Source: Candidatus Mycolicibacterium alkanivorans
Lineage (GTDB): Bacteria; Actinomycetota; Actinomycetes; Mycobacteriales; Mycobacteriaceae
NCBI RefSeq assembly: GCF_022760805.1
Contig: NZ_JAIVFL010000001.1
Span: forward strand, 2,728,001-2,792,000
Direction: 5' to 3'
Length of the DNA stretch: 64,000 bases
Made by a program: the position numbers and the translations under genes. Every line of letters starts with the position of its first letter. Position 1 is the stretch's first letter. Shown here in pieces: positions 1 through 8,887 of this stretch. The notes under the pieces are model-generated. The model was given only the letters and a program-made list of their open reading frames with translations. It searched no databases and was not told the origin of the DNA.

Positions 1-741
1 GACCCGCACGATCCCACCGCCCACAAGATCCTGGTGCGGTCGGATTCCGCCGGTGCCACGCACAAGTTCGCCGCCGAATGCCGCAGGCAAGGGGTGGGGT
101 TCTCGTTCGGGTTCGCCGTCGACGCCCGCGTGCGCGACGCGGTCGACACCCTCAACCTCGCCGAGGCCTGGTATCCGGCGATCGACTCCAGCGGCGCGAT
201 CCGCGACGGCGCCTGGGTCGCCGAGGCCACCGGCCTGGTCGAGATGAGCAGCTGGCCCGAGGGCACCCGGCTGATCCTGCGCAGGGAACGCCCCCACCCC
301 GGCGCGCAGCTGCGGTTCACCGACGCCGACGGGATGCGGGTCACCGCCTTCATCACCGACACACCCAACGGCGTCGTCGACGGGCAACTCGCCGGCCTGG
401 AGCTGCGGCATCGCCAACACGCCCGCGTCGAGGACCGCATCCGCGAGGCCAAAACCACCGGGCTGCGCAACCTGCCCTGCCACGGCTTCGATGCCAACGC
501 TGCCTGGCTCGAAATCATCCTCACCGCAACCGATCTCGTGGCCTGGACCAAACTCATCGGCTTCGCCGACCAGCCCGACATCGCCGGCTGCGAGATCGAC
601 ACCTTCCGCTACCGCGTCCTGCACGTCGCCGCCCGCATCACCCGCGCCGCCCGACGCACCCACCTGCGCATCGACGCCACATGGCGCTGGGCCCACGCCA
701 TCGCCACCGCATGGCAGCGTCTGCGCACCGCCTTCGGTTGA
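1..741 (+). CDS. IS1380-family transposase, C-terminal part (partial)
   Basis: This is the C-terminal half of the DDE transposase that is complete at 16588-17985. It starts in frame before the window edge and ends with TGA at 739-741. The visible part contains the second catalytic aspartate region (VRSDSAGATHKFA) and the acidic RVEDRIREAK segment typical of IS1380 transposases. The residues are identical to the corresponding part of copies 2 and 3, which implies recent transposition or gene conversion. Whether the full gene is intact cannot be judged here. Confidence 0.9.
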   Translation, partial: DPHDPTAHKILVRSDSAGATHKFAAECRRQGVGFSFGFAVDARVRDAVDTLNLAEAWYPAIDSSGAIRDGAWVAEATGLVEMSSWPEGTRLILRRERPHPGAQLRFTDADGMRVTAFITDTPNGVVDGQLAGLELRHRQHARVEDRIREAKTTGLRNLPCHGFDANAAWLEIILTATDLVAWTKLIGFADQPDIAGCEIDTFRYRVLHVAARITRAARRTHLRIDATWRWAHAIATAWQRLRTAFG

Positions 742-908
742 CCACCGCACCACACGTCCACCACGACCCGAAAGACCCACCGGCCCTGGAAAGCCCGCCA
801 CACCGAGCGACACCGGCCAAACCGTCACACCCACCCACCGAAACCGCGCCCGAACAGCCCCAGCCGACCCCGAACCGCACTCCGACCAATTCGCACGCAA
901 AATCGAGG
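1..908 (+). mobile_element. IS1380-family element, copy 1 (5' end outside window)
   Basis: Bases 1-908 repeat the 3' portion of the two complete IS1380 copies at 10117-14300 and 16421-18104. The element ends with the inverted-repeat terminus AAAATCGAGG at 899-908. It is followed by CTAG (909-912), the same 4-bp target sequence seen beside copy 2. Its left end lies before the window. A membrane-protein fragment begins immediately after the right end. Confidence 0.9.
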
Positions 909-1331
909 CTAGGAACCATCTTCTATATCCTGGCCAGACAGCTCGTCGAGGTCCTCCTGGGTTCAGACACGACGGCCGCGCTCGGCATCACTATCAACCA
1001 GTTCCCCGCCCAGATTGGTGTCTGCTGGGTCTTCTGGATGATTCTGTGGGCCAACGCGTTTGGCAACAGACCGACAGGCCTCAATATGGCGGTGAACTAC
1101 GCCATCCGGACCGCACTAACGTTGGCGTTGGCCGTGGTCAGCTTCATCTTTTACTACCGGTTCGCCGCAGAACACATCCTGCACGAGGCTGCGGTCGCAC
1201 CAGGTATCAACGGTAACGCGCTGGGATTCGTCGATTGGATGGTGTTGATGACCCTGCTCTACGTGGTGGGTTTCGAGTCGCTGGGGCTGCGACGACTGAT
1301 GAAGGACGATCCAACCGTGGCGACGCTTTAG
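909..1331 (+). pseudogene. Multi-pass membrane protein, C-terminal fragment cut by IS1380
   Basis: An open frame of about 140 residues runs directly out of the IS1380 terminus through the CTAG target (cta gga acc atc...) to TAG at 1329-1331. It has about four hydrophobic stretches (e.g. IGVCWVFWMILWANAFGN, LTLALAVVSFIFYYRFAAE, VDWMVLMTLLYVVGFESLGL). It looks like the C-terminal half of a membrane protein whose 5' part lies on the far side of the element, outside the window. I do not recognise the family. The fragment has no obvious start codon or ribosome-binding site of its own, so it is probably not expressed as a functional protein. Confidence 0.55.
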
Positions 1332-1620
1332 TGATGCTTTGAATCAAAGTCCTTCTAGCGAGCTCGTGAATCACCGGTCTCCCGCTGGGCGGGTGCGCGT
1401 GGGCCTGATGAAGCACCGCTGATGAATAAGTGTGTCGCACAACAGTGCAGACACAGCGGAGGGCCTCTGATAGAGGAACACCCGAACACGCATCCGCGAA
1501 GAAATGGAAAGGGCTGAAACGCCCTGGAAATGCTGGAGGCCTTGATGTGCCCCGGGTTCGGCGATGTCGCCATACTTGGTTTCAGACACGGGCTAAGCGG
1601 ATTGGTGTAGCGATTCGAAC
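1332..1620. other. Non-coding stretch, no feature recognised
   Basis: I see no gene, strong terminator or repeat here. Open frames exist on both strands but lack ribosome-binding sites and recognisable protein sequence. The stretch lies between two decayed genes and is probably eroded coding DNA. Confidence 0.4.
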
Positions 1621-1624
1621 CCTA

Positions 1625-1885
1625 TCGGAGTGCGCATCGGTGTTGGCCAGCGCGATCGCCTGGCGCAGATCGAAGACGACGGGCCGCGGTGCTCTTGCCG
1701 TTCTGCTGATTCGCGGCGTTGATCTCGTTCTGGCTGTTCACATCGGGCTGGGCGGAGGTGACCTTGATGCCGTACTTATCGGAGAAGGTGTCGATGATCT
1801 GTTCGTCACATTCAGTGCAGACTCGGCTTTGGCCGCCTTCACCAGGCTGTCTATCCCGCCGAAGTTCTGTGCCGAGATGTGCTCA
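1625..1885 (-). pseudogene. ABC-transporter solute-binding protein remnant
   Basis: On the minus strand, frame-shifted pieces read NFGGIDSLVKAAKAESALNV, then IIDTFSDKYGIKVTSAQPDV, NSQNEINAANQQNGKSTA and FDLRQAIALANTDAHS. These resemble the N-terminal mature part of spermidine/iron-type extracellular solute-binding proteins ('GGIDxLVxAAKxEGxLNV...YGIKVTSAxPDASSQxEI'). The pieces are in different frames and the signal peptide and most of the protein are missing, so this is a relic. It begins just downstream of the MFS stop codon on the same strand, which suggests an ancestral transport cluster. Confidence 0.6.
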
Positions 1886-1895
1886 TTTGCAGACA

Positions 1896-3177
1896 CTATC
1901 GCGACATCAGGTCATTGGCGGGCGGTTCTGAGGTAGTCGGTTGGAGATGTTTGGACCAGCCGAAGGCGCAACAGATCGCACAGACGGTCGCCAGCAGCCC
2001 CAGCGCGGTCAGCATGGCCGGGTAGCTGAAGAAGTGCGCGAGCCCGGCCAACACGGCGGGCACGAGGAAGCCGACATACGCCAGCGAGTAGTACACCCCG
2101 GAGATGCCTGCGAGCTCGTCGGGATCGGCGATGCGTTGAATCTCCAGCAGGCCGGACACGATCGCGATGCCGTACGCGCAGCCGAGGAGCATGGCGACCA
2201 GCAGTGCGGCGACGGGGGAGCGGGTGATTGCGGTCGCCACGGCGGCGAAGACCCCCATCGTCATCAGCACCATCGAGATCACCACGGCCCGTGCGCTGGA
2301 CCGGTCGTCGAGGCGTCGGGCGATCGGTTGGACCAGGACGCCACACAACAGCGTCAGGACCGTCAGCCCGGCGGTGTACAGCAGCGCCCATGACCCGAGC
2401 TGGTCGGCGACCAGGGCGGGCACGATGGCGTAGGCGATGCCCGCAGAGCCAAAGATCCACGGCGCCATCGGAACAACGACGCGCACAAAGCGCCGGTGCC
2501 CGGCCGCGGGCACCCGCAACCGATCCACCATGGTCCTGGCGACGGCAGCACCATGGGTCTCCACCGCACGAGGTTGCAGTGCCCACAGCGCGGGCAGGCA
2601 CAGCGTCGCATGCAGCACATAGGTGAGGACCAGCGGTTGCGGGGCGAATGCCGCCAGCAGTCCCGCGAACAGCGGGCCCAGCCCGAAGCCGACTGTCAAC
2701 CAGATCGACGCCCGCCGCGCTCCCGTCCCGGGTGACGCGTCGTCGAACGGCGGCTTGGACAGTTCGGTGATCCACGCTGACCCCACGGCCATCGCGATGC
2801 CGACGGCGAGGCCGCTGAGCAGGCGGCCGACGAACAGGGCCGGGAATCCCCACAGGTCGCCCACGGCCAGGATGACGCTGCCTGCTGCCGAGGACGCGAC
2901 ACCGAACAGCATCACGCGCCGTCGACCGTGTCGGTCCGACAGAGCCGAGGCGACCAGCAGACCCGGCACCAGGCCCAGGACGTACGCCCCGAGCAGCATG
3001 TCGACATCCACCTGTTCGATCCCTCAACTCGCATGATCGTGGCTCGAAACAGCGGGGACAGATCAGGTGGACTCGAAATCGGGGACTCGCCACAATCAGT
3101 AAGGGCGTGAACTGATTTCCGCCCCAGCCAATGCAGGCCACAGCACAGGCCACTGCGGCCCAGGGTCGAATCGTCAT
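1896..3177 (-). pseudogene. MFS transporter with a disrupted N-terminus
   Basis: The main frame, from about 3011 to the stop at 1896, encodes a major facilitator superfamily carrier with about ten membrane segments. It has the loop motif SDRHGRRRVMLFG (MFS motif A) after the second helix. The expected start is ATG at 3175-3177, which overlaps the stop of the upstream FCD gene (ATGA) and encodes a plausible first helix (PWAAVACAVACIGWGGNQF). That frame loses register within about 30 codons, and the downstream frame has a TGA just before GIEQVDVDMLL. The gene is therefore probably inactivated by a short indel near 3030-3100. A shortened protein starting at GTG 3011 cannot be excluded. Overlap with the regulator-like gene implies an operon. 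Confidence 0.65.
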
Positions 3178-3587
3178 CCCAGCACCACCCGATACGTCGC
3201 TTCCAGATGGGTCAGCAGGGCGGCTTCGAATGACTGCGGGTCGCGTTGGCGGATCGCGGCGGCTAGCTGCTGGTGTTCGTCGGTGAGTTGCGCCAGACGG
3301 GCGGAATTCCGTTGTGCCACATCGGAGATCATGCGCCGCTGACGATCGCTGAGGGATCCGTAGAACCGCTGTGCGATGGTGTTGCCCGCCGCCTCGACTA
3401 TGCGCCGGTGAAACGCGTCGTCGGCGGCCGAATACTGACGGAGATCCTGTGCTGCCGCACTGCGACGCTGCTGATCGATCAGTTCGATCAACTCGCCGAA
3501 CAATGCGGCCACCTTGTCCTCCCAGCGGTAGACAGCGTCTAACAGTTTGTCGATCATCTCTGAGGACTTCTCAGCTCGCGTGGCCAT
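3174..3587 (-). CDS. FCD-domain (GntR-type ligand-binding) protein lacking the DNA-binding domain
   Basis: A 137-residue product starts at ATG 3585-3587, preceded by AGGGAGA. Its C-terminal two thirds (DDAFHRRIVEAAGNTIA..., LTDEHQQLAAAI, HLEATYRVVLG) has the metal-binding Asp/His spacing of the FCD effector domain found in FadR/GntR regulators. Those regulators are usually about 220-240 residues with an N-terminal winged helix. Here the winged helix is missing and replaced by about 40 residues of unclear origin (SSEMIDKLLDAVYRWEDKVA). It may be a truncated regulator. The stop overlaps the MFS start (ATGA), indicating co-transcription. DNA binding is doubtful. Confidence 0.55.
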   Translation of the reverse strand: MATRAEKSSEMIDKLLDAVYRWEDKVAALFGELIELIDQQRRSAAAQDLRQYSAADDAFHRRIVEAAGNTIAQRFYGSLSDRQRRMISDVAQRNSARLAQLTDEHQQLAAAIRQRDPQSFEAALLTHLEATYRVVLG

Positions 3588-3639
3588 CGTGTTCTCTCCC
3601 TTAACTGCGATATGCGTTGCGTGCAACGCTTCCCCTCGA

Positions 3640-3774
3640 TCTGTCGGTTTACGTCTTCTTGTCTGGGTCGCGACGTCGTCGCGTCTCGCGCCGCATCTCA
3701 CCGAAAACAGGTTCGGCGTTGGGCGTGGATCGTTCGACGACGCGGCGCCGCTCCTCGGCTTTGCAGACTTCATC
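3640..3774 (-). pseudogene. C-terminal tail of the Gly/Pro-rich protein, separated by ISL3
   Basis: Read on the minus strand from the ISL3 target site, one frame gives NDEVCKAEERRRVV, then ERSTPNAEPVFGEMRRETRRRRDPDKKT, then a stop. If one A is removed from the AAAAAA run at the insertion site, this joins in frame to the C-terminal ...GMMPPMMGGK of the gene on the far side of the element. The charged tail then reads as a natural C-terminus. This is inference from frame continuity. Confidence 0.4.
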
Positions 3775-3782
3775 ATTTTTTG

Positions 3783-5169
3783 GGCTCTATTGACGTGAAT
3801 GTGGATGACCCTGGGTGTGGTATGGGAGTCCGAGGGTGACGGGTCCGCACGCCAGGAGAACAAGTGCTAGCGCGGCCTGGGCGCTGTGGAAGCCGTAGGC
3901 GCGGCGGATGAGCAGTCGAACCTTGGTGTTGAGCCCTTCATGGCGGCCGTTGGACAGTCCGCGGTCGATAGCGGCGTCGATGCCGGCGCGGTGTTTGCGG
4001 ATGGTACGTGCGGCTTTGACGAACTCGGGGATGCGGCTGCGCTGGGCGCGTGCGCACCAGCGGTCGAGGAGCTCGCCGACAGTGCCGGCATCCAGGTCGC
4101 CGGCGAAGACTTCGCGCAGCGCTTCTTTGAGTTGGTAGGCGCGCCAAAGCATTCCACCGCTGCGTTTCATTTCCCGTAGGGTTTGGGCCTGCATGTCGGT
4201 GAGGTCGGCGGGGTTTTTCAGCAGCGCCCAGCGCGCCCCTTTGAAGGTTTTGGCGATCTGCTGGTCGGGCAGCGCACGGGCGGCCTGCCAGACCTGGCGG
4301 CGCACCGCCTCAAGCGCATCGGTGACGACTTTGACAACGTGGAAGGGATCAAAGCAGATGACCGCCGCTGGTGCCCGCTCGCGCACGGCTTTGGCGTAGG
4401 CCGGTCCCATGTCCATCGACACCGCCTCCAGGGATGCGCCGCCGTCGGGCAGCTCGTCGAAGAATGCGCCCAAGGTGTCGGTGTCCTTACCGGGTTTGCC
4501 CCACACGATGGTGCCGCTGTCGTGGTCGGAGACCAGCGTCAAATACCGGTGGTGTTTGCGCCAGGAGATCTCATCGACGCCGATGTCGACCAGCCCGCAC
4601 AGCCGGTCGGGGTCTAACACGTCGGCGGCGACCCGCTCGCAGATCGCGCCCACGGTGCGCCAGGCGATGCGGGCGAAGGTGCTCACGGTGGTCTTGTCGG
4701 TCTTGGTGACCAGCCACGCCACCAGATCCTCGAAGTCGCGGGTGTGGCGGGAATCAGGACGCGCGAACGGCACCGCTTCGGCCAACACACCATGCTCGCA
4801 GCAGCGCAGCCGTCTGCGGCGCAACACGATCCGGCATACCCGCCCACCCATGTCCAGATGTCGCCACGATGAGTCCACCTCACGGGTGTCATAGCGGTGC
4901 CGGGTGGTAAACGAACACTGCGGGCAGCACAGCCGCCGCCGGCGCAGGCTGACTGTGACCTGCAGCTCACCGTCCACCACGGCAGCCTTGCCGACCCGCA
5001 CACCGGGCAGATGGAACAGGGAATTGAGTAGGGTTGATGCGCGCACGGACGGCTCCTGGATCGATTGGGGTCAGAGCCTTCGAACCTAGATCACCGTCCG
5101 TGCGCCCCCACTCACCATCGCTGCCCCATACCACACGCTCGGTGATCCACATCGACGTCAGGAGAGCCA
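3783..5169 (-). mobile_element. ISL3-family insertion sequence 1 with 8-bp target duplication
   Basis: The element is 1387 bp. Its ends are imperfect inverted repeats starting GGCTCT (GGCTCTATTGACGTGAATG at 3783; reverse complement of the right end GGCTCTCCTGACGTCGATG), with similarity continuing about 40 bp. It is flanked by the perfect 8-bp direct repeat ATTTTTTG at 3775-3782 and 5170-5177, the duplication size expected for ISL3. It interrupts the end of a Gly/Pro-rich gene. The single transposase gene is intact, so the element may be active. Confidence 0.95.
3787..5046 (-). CDS. ISL3-family transposase 1
   Basis: A 419-residue DDE transposase. The N-terminal zinc-ribbon region has paired cysteines (CCPQC near residues 40-44). 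The DDE domain has VDIGVDEISWRKH, then AVSMDMGPAYAKAV, and a late acidic segment with GRHEGLNTKVRLLIRRAYGF, the usual ISL3 C-terminal signature. The start is GTG at 5046, preceded by CAGGAG at 6-nt spacing. The gene fills almost the whole element and ends four bases inside the left end. It shows no frameshift. It is distinct from the second ISL3 transposase at 6938-8263. Confidence 0.93.
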   Translation of the reverse strand: MRASTLLNSLFHLPGVRVGKAAVVDGELQVTVSLRRRRLCCPQCSFTTRHRYDTREVDSSWRHLDMGGRVCRIVLRRRRLRCCEHGVLAEAVPFARPDSRHTRDFEDLVAWLVTKTDKTTVSTFARIAWRTVGAICERVAADVLDPDRLCGLVDIGVDEISWRKHHRYLTLVSDHDSGTIVWGKPGKDTDTLGAFFDELPDGGASLEAVSMDMGPAYAKAVRERAPAAVICFDPFHVVKVVTDALEAVRRQVWQAARALPDQQIAKTFKGARWALLKNPADLTDMQAQTLREMKRSGGMLWRAYQLKEALREVFAGDLDAGTVGELLDRWCARAQRSRIPEFVKAARTIRKHRAGIDAAIDRGLSNGRHEGLNTKVRLLIRRAYGFHSAQAALALVLLACGPVTLGLPYHTQGHPHSRQ

Positions 5170-5177
5170 TTTTTTGC

Positions 5178-6020
5178 CGCCCATCATGGGCGGCATCATG
5201 CCCATTCCGCAGCCGATAGGTCCGGCGCTGGCGGATGCTGCTCCGGTAGCGGGGGAACCGACGGCCAGACCGGATCCTGCGGGCGGACCGACGGCCGGGC
5301 TGGAACTCGACATCGGTGCGCCTCCTCCCCCGCCGTCGCCGGCACCGCCGGCCGGGCTGGTGCCGCCGCTGCCGAAGTCGCTGCCTGAGTCATCCGACGG
5401 TGAGCCCGAGCCGCCGCCGGTGTCGGGCATCTCGGGGGTTGCCTAGCTGCGGCATTCCGCCGCCGCCCATACCGGGCAGCGAGGACAGGCTCGACAGCGC
5501 CGAGAGCGGAGACGCGCCGCCGAGGCCGTGGGTAACTTGACCGACCGCCCCGGTACCAGCTCCCATGATCATCCCGGCCAATTTGGCGAGCATGCTCGCC
5601 GAATTGGGGGTCAGCACCGGCCAGCGGTGCTGCCGGGGTGGGGTTGGTCGGGGCCGTGGCGCCGCCGACGGGAGGATGATCCGCCGAGGTGGGGTCGCCG
5701 GTCTTGTTGTCGCCTTCACCGTGGTGTCCATGGCCCTCGTCGAGGCCCTCGTCCGCGCCGCCGGTCTTGGGTGCCGGGTGTGGGTTCAGCATTTCGGCTT
5801 GCACGATGGGTGGGGCGGGCGGTGGCGGTTTAGCCGCCCCGCCGATGGTCGGCGGCGCGGCGGTGGCGAAACCCTGGAAGGCGCTCATCACGGACGCGCG
5901 CTTGGTGGTCAAATCGTTCGACAAGGCCTCTACCTGGGCAGCGTTTGCCCCGCCGCTGGCCTGGTAATTGGCCAGCGCGACGTTGAGGCGCTGACTGAGA
6001 TTGGTGAGCTCCTGTGGGTG
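5178..6020 (-). pseudogene. Gly/Pro-rich secreted protein of ESX-substrate style, frameshifted
   Basis: The minus strand carries a low-complexity protein spread over two or more frames. The segment near 5990-5650 contains LSQRLNVALANYQASG, ALSNDLTTKRASVMSAFQGF and a Pro-rich linker. A second frame near 5600-5440 gives LTPNSASMLAKLAGMIMG and PLSALSSLSSLPGMGGGGM. A third gives Gly/Ser-rich sequence ending GMGMMPPMMGGKK. Helical N-terminus, Pro linker and Gly/Met-rich tail are typical of mycobacterial ESX-associated secreted proteins, but I cannot name a homologue. Frame changes and the ISL3 insertion at its 3' end make it a pseudogene. Its upstream part runs into the divergent MpaB-type gene, so the true 5' end is probably lost. 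Confidence 0.45.
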
Positions 6021-6024
6021 ATCA

Positions 6025-6925
6025 ATGACGACGAGCAGCCACAACACGGCGACCAACGAAAGCGCGGACGCTGGCAACGACGCCCCGGTCGGCCTGCCTA
6101 TCGGGCCAGATTCACTGACCTGGCGCTGGCTGGGCGACCGCCGCATTCTGTTGTTCCTCGGGCGGTCCGGCACCTTGCAGAACATGCACTACGCCGTCGG
6201 TGCCGCCCTGCAAGATCACTCGAATTTCTTCGATGATCGGTGGGATCGGTTCCTTCGATCCATCCCACCGATCCTCGGTGTGATTTATGACCCTGCCGAG
6301 ATGGGCACCGGGATCGCGGTGCGCGACTACCACAAGGACCTCAAAGGCGTTGACCCCAAAGGGCGGCGCTATCACGCGCTCAACCCGCAGGTGTACTGGT
6401 GGACCCACGCTACGTTCATCGAACTCATCATCGCGATGAATGACCACTTCGGCACCCCGCTGACCAGCGAGGAGAAGGACCAACTCATCGCCGAAGGCAT
6501 CACCTGGTGGCAGCGGTACGGGATGTCGAACTCGCCGACTACCGGCATCCACGACTACGCCAGCTTTGACGCCTACTGGCAACGGATGCTCGACACCGAA
6601 TTGGAATCCAACGCCAGCACCGATTACGCCATCGGCGCGTCGGGCCGCAAAATGCCTCCGCCGCCGGGCCTGCCGGAACCAGTTTGGGCGTTGGTGCAGC
6701 GGCCAGTGACAGGCTTCAACGTGTGGCTGCTAAATGCGCTCATGCCCGCACGCGGTCGGGAAATCCTCGGGTTGCGCTGGACCCGGCGCGATCAACTCGC
6801 ATTCCAGGTGTTCGCCGAAACGGTCAAACGGACCTGGCCGCTACTTCCCGAACGAGTTCGGTACTTCCCCCGCGCATACCAGAACATCAAACGTGCACGC
6901 CCCGATCCGGGCGCGCTGCCAAACC
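6025..6925 (+). pseudogene. MpaB-type (DUF2236) oxygenase, interrupted by ISL3 near its 3' end
   Basis: About 300 residues from ATG 6025 match the oxygenase MpaB / rubber-oxygenase (DUF2236) style: WRWLGDRRILLFLGRSGTLQ near residues 33-52, then VYWWTHATFIELI, ARGREILGLRW and a late RYFPRAYQNI. Members are haem-dependent or putative monooxygenases. An ISL3 element was inserted after 6925 with duplication of GCCAAACC. Removing the element and one repeat gives ...ALPNLGPQ-stop (TAG at 8402-8404), so the native protein lost only its last three or four residues. As it stands, the frame runs into the element and ends at 7032 with about 36 foreign residues. It may retain partial function. Confidence 0.7.
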
Positions 6926-8383
6926 GGCTCTTCCGACTTAACAGGGGCGGAGCCTGGTTCTGGATGGCGCTCGCCGTGATTGGCGGGTGCAGGCCCACCG
7001 TACTCGGCGGCGTTGATTCTCGGGTGTCCTGAATCCGAACGCGATGCGCCCGATGTGTTTCACGATCCGGTTGTAGCCCTCACTGCGAGCGTTAGACAAC
7101 CCGGTCTGAATGGCCAGGATCATCGGCTCCTGCCACGCTGAGATTGTTTCGGCGAGCTTGCCGATCTCGGGCACCGAGCACGCAGCGCAGAACGTGTAGA
7201 ACCTGTACAGGGCATCGCGGATCTCGTAGGACAGTCCACCACGGTCGTTGCAGGCCAACACGTCTCGAAGGAGTTCCTTGGCAATCCACGCGGCGGCGAT
7301 GTCCCCGCCCGGGTCAGCTGAGGTCAGCTTCTCGAACAGGGTGCGGCGTTGATCGTCGGTGAGTCGTTCGGCCGCGCGCAGCAGCCGGCGCCGGTTGATC
7401 CATTCCGGATCGCTCTTGTGTCCGCGCCGCCCGCGGTATGCCTGGGTGACGCGGCGGCGGACTCGATCCACCATCTCGTTGGCTTTCTTGACCAGGTGGA
7501 AGCGATCCACGATCAGCTTCGCGCGCGGCAATGCCTGGCGGGCGGCTTTGGCGTAGGCGCCCGACATGTCGATCGCGACGAACTCGATCCCGTCCTTCCA
7601 GGCCTGGTCACGCCGGTCGAGCCAGTCCGTCACCGGCCGCGCTGCACGCCCGTTGACCTGCACCAGCAACCCGCCGGTCCCGGTGATGTCGACCAGTCCG
7701 GTGTCCCAGCGGTCCACCCATGCGCGCACACCGGTGTCCGGGCAGGTCTCCCACTTGGCCTTGCCGCGGCGGGTCTCGTCGATCCCCAGCACCTGAACCG
7801 GGGGCGGTTCGCCGGCCAGGACCGGGTCCGCGGTCGCCTTCACGGCCTGGTGGCAGACGTTCCAGGTAGTACCGTAGGCCGCGGCGACCGACTTGACGGA
7901 GCGGTCGTCGTCGAGGACCGCCAACGCCATCTCCGCCTTCGCGCGGACTGTGACCCGCGCTCTGGGAGGGACGGCCGGCACCGACTCAGTGAAGTACTTC
8001 CGTTCACAGAACATATTGGTGCACAACCATTTCCGCTTCCGCCACACGATCTGAGGCCGGTCCGGGCCGACCTTGATATCGCGGGGCCGGGTGCTCACCC
8101 AGCCCTTGGACCGCGATGACCGTCGGCGACACTGCGGACACACGCCCACCCAGTTCGGACCGGTCAGAACATGGACCGTACGGGCCTGGTCGTCATCGAT
8201 CTGCACCGAATCCACGACGACACCGTCGAGTCCAAGCAGCAGGGAACCATTATCGTTGAGCATGCTCGCGCCTTTGCTTCTGGATGCGTAGAGAACACCC
8301 AGTTCACAAGGGCGCGAGCCCCCAATCAGTCACCGACACGATCCCAATCGGTCACACCAGACCCCCACTAACTCGGAAGAGCC
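6926..8383 (-). mobile_element. ISL3-family insertion sequence 2 with 8-bp target duplication
   Basis: The element is 1458 bp and bounded by inverted repeats (left GGCTCTTCCGACTTA at 6926; right end reverse complement GGCTCTTCCGAGTTA). The perfect 8-bp duplication GCCAAACC lies at 6918-6925 and 8384-8391. It differs in sequence from the ISL3 element at 3783-5169, so two ISL3 lineages have visited this region. It sits in the last codons of the MpaB-type gene. Confidence 0.95.
6938..8263 (-). CDS. ISL3-family transposase 2
   Basis: A 441-residue transposase. The N-terminal zinc-binding region has CPQCRRRS near residues 42-49 and a CTNMFCERKYF motif near residues 80-90. A helix-turn-helix-like segment (SVKSVAAAYGTTWNVCHQAV) follows. 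The DDE domain has QVLGIDETRRGKAKW, EFVAIDMSGAYAKAAR, DRFHLVKKANEMVD and the C-terminal TGLSNARSEGYNRIVK. The start is ATG at 8263. The frame is intact and ends 12 bases inside the left terminus. It is about 20 residues longer than ISL3 transposase 1 and clearly a different subgroup. Confidence 0.93.
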   Translation of the reverse strand: MLNDNGSLLLGLDGVVVDSVQIDDDQARTVHVLTGPNWVGVCPQCRRRSSRSKGWVSTRPRDIKVGPDRPQIVWRKRKWLCTNMFCERKYFTESVPAVPPRARVTVRAKAEMALAVLDDDRSVKSVAAAYGTTWNVCHQAVKATADPVLAGEPPPVQVLGIDETRRGKAKWETCPDTGVRAWVDRWDTGLVDITGTGGLLVQVNGRAARPVTDWLDRRDQAWKDGIEFVAIDMSGAYAKAARQALPRAKLIVDRFHLVKKANEMVDRVRRRVTQAYRGRRGHKSDPEWINRRRLLRAAERLTDDQRRTLFEKLTSADPGGDIAAAWIAKELLRDVLACNDRGGLSYEIRDALYRFYTFCAACSVPEIGKLAETISAWQEPMILAIQTGLSNARSEGYNRIVKHIGRIAFGFRTPENQRRRVRWACTRQSRRAPSRTRLRPC

Positions 8384-8404
8384 GCCAAACCTCGGTCCCC
8401 AATA

Positions 8405-8708
8405 GCGCCATCAAGGGGTGGGTATGCCCAAAGTCAGTGAACTCGCCGATCAACTGGACGGACGGCGAGCGAGCGAGCGAGCGAAGGTCAGTGTTCGTGA
8501 CCGAACCCCGAGAACGGTCGCGAGAGCCGATATTGCGAGAGATATGACGGAAACGTGCTACTCGCCACAAAGCGATACGGCAGGTTACCAGTTAACTACT
8601 GCGAGTGCCAGCGGTTCAATGCCCTCAAGTGACGGATCCGCCACTGGACTGCATCTGGCCCGTAGCCTCGCCGCTCGAGCTCTGCCCGGAATCCGCACTC
8701 GTGCACCG
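8405..8708. other. Intergenic stretch with a short GAGC repeat
   Basis: No gene is recognised. A run of about four tandem GAGC units lies near 8466-8484. The sequence between the MpaB 3' end and the small lipoprotein frame has no clear promoter or terminator. Confidence 0.4.
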
Positions 8709-8798
8709 TCAATGGACCGTTGAGCTGTCATGTGCTCCGCCGCAGGCTGTGAGCGTCAGCGTCACGGATGCGGCGAGGGCGACGTACAGGATCTTCAC
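8709..8798 (-). CDS. Very short lipoprotein-signal peptide (29 aa), possibly truncated
   Basis: GTG at 8798 opens a frame encoding VKILYVALAASVTLTLTACGGAHDSSTVH, then TGA. It has a positively charged start, a hydrophobic core and the lipobox LTAC, all the marks of a lipoprotein signal peptide. Only ten residues follow the lipobox cysteine. It could be a peptide-sized lipoprotein or, more likely, the 5' end of a gene truncated during rearrangement. There is no strong ribosome-binding site. Confidence 0.3.
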   Translation of the reverse strand: MKILYVALAASVTLTLTACGGAHDSSTVH

Positions 8799-8887
8799 AG
8801 CGGGGAATGTAGCAGGCGGCCGCGGCTCGTGGAGCCCGGCACCGACACGCGACAACAGCCCGCAGGCCAAGAAAACCCAGCTCATAG

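Noticed and set aside
78..1331. Long Arg/Pro-rich open frame overlapping the IS1380 transposase
   Set aside because: It is a GC-rich shadow frame of the transposase. Only its last 140 codons (after the element) look like a real protein and are annotated separately.
1595..1640. Possible tRNA T-arm (GGTTCGAATC on the minus strand)
   Set aside because: The stem bases around the loop do not pair, and no acceptor, anticodon or D-arm can be found. Better explained as part of a decayed solute-binding protein gene region.
5174..5446. Pro-rich plus-strand frame in the Gly/Pro-rich pseudogene
   Set aside because: Reverse complement of a Gly/Pro low-complexity coding region; no independent evidence.
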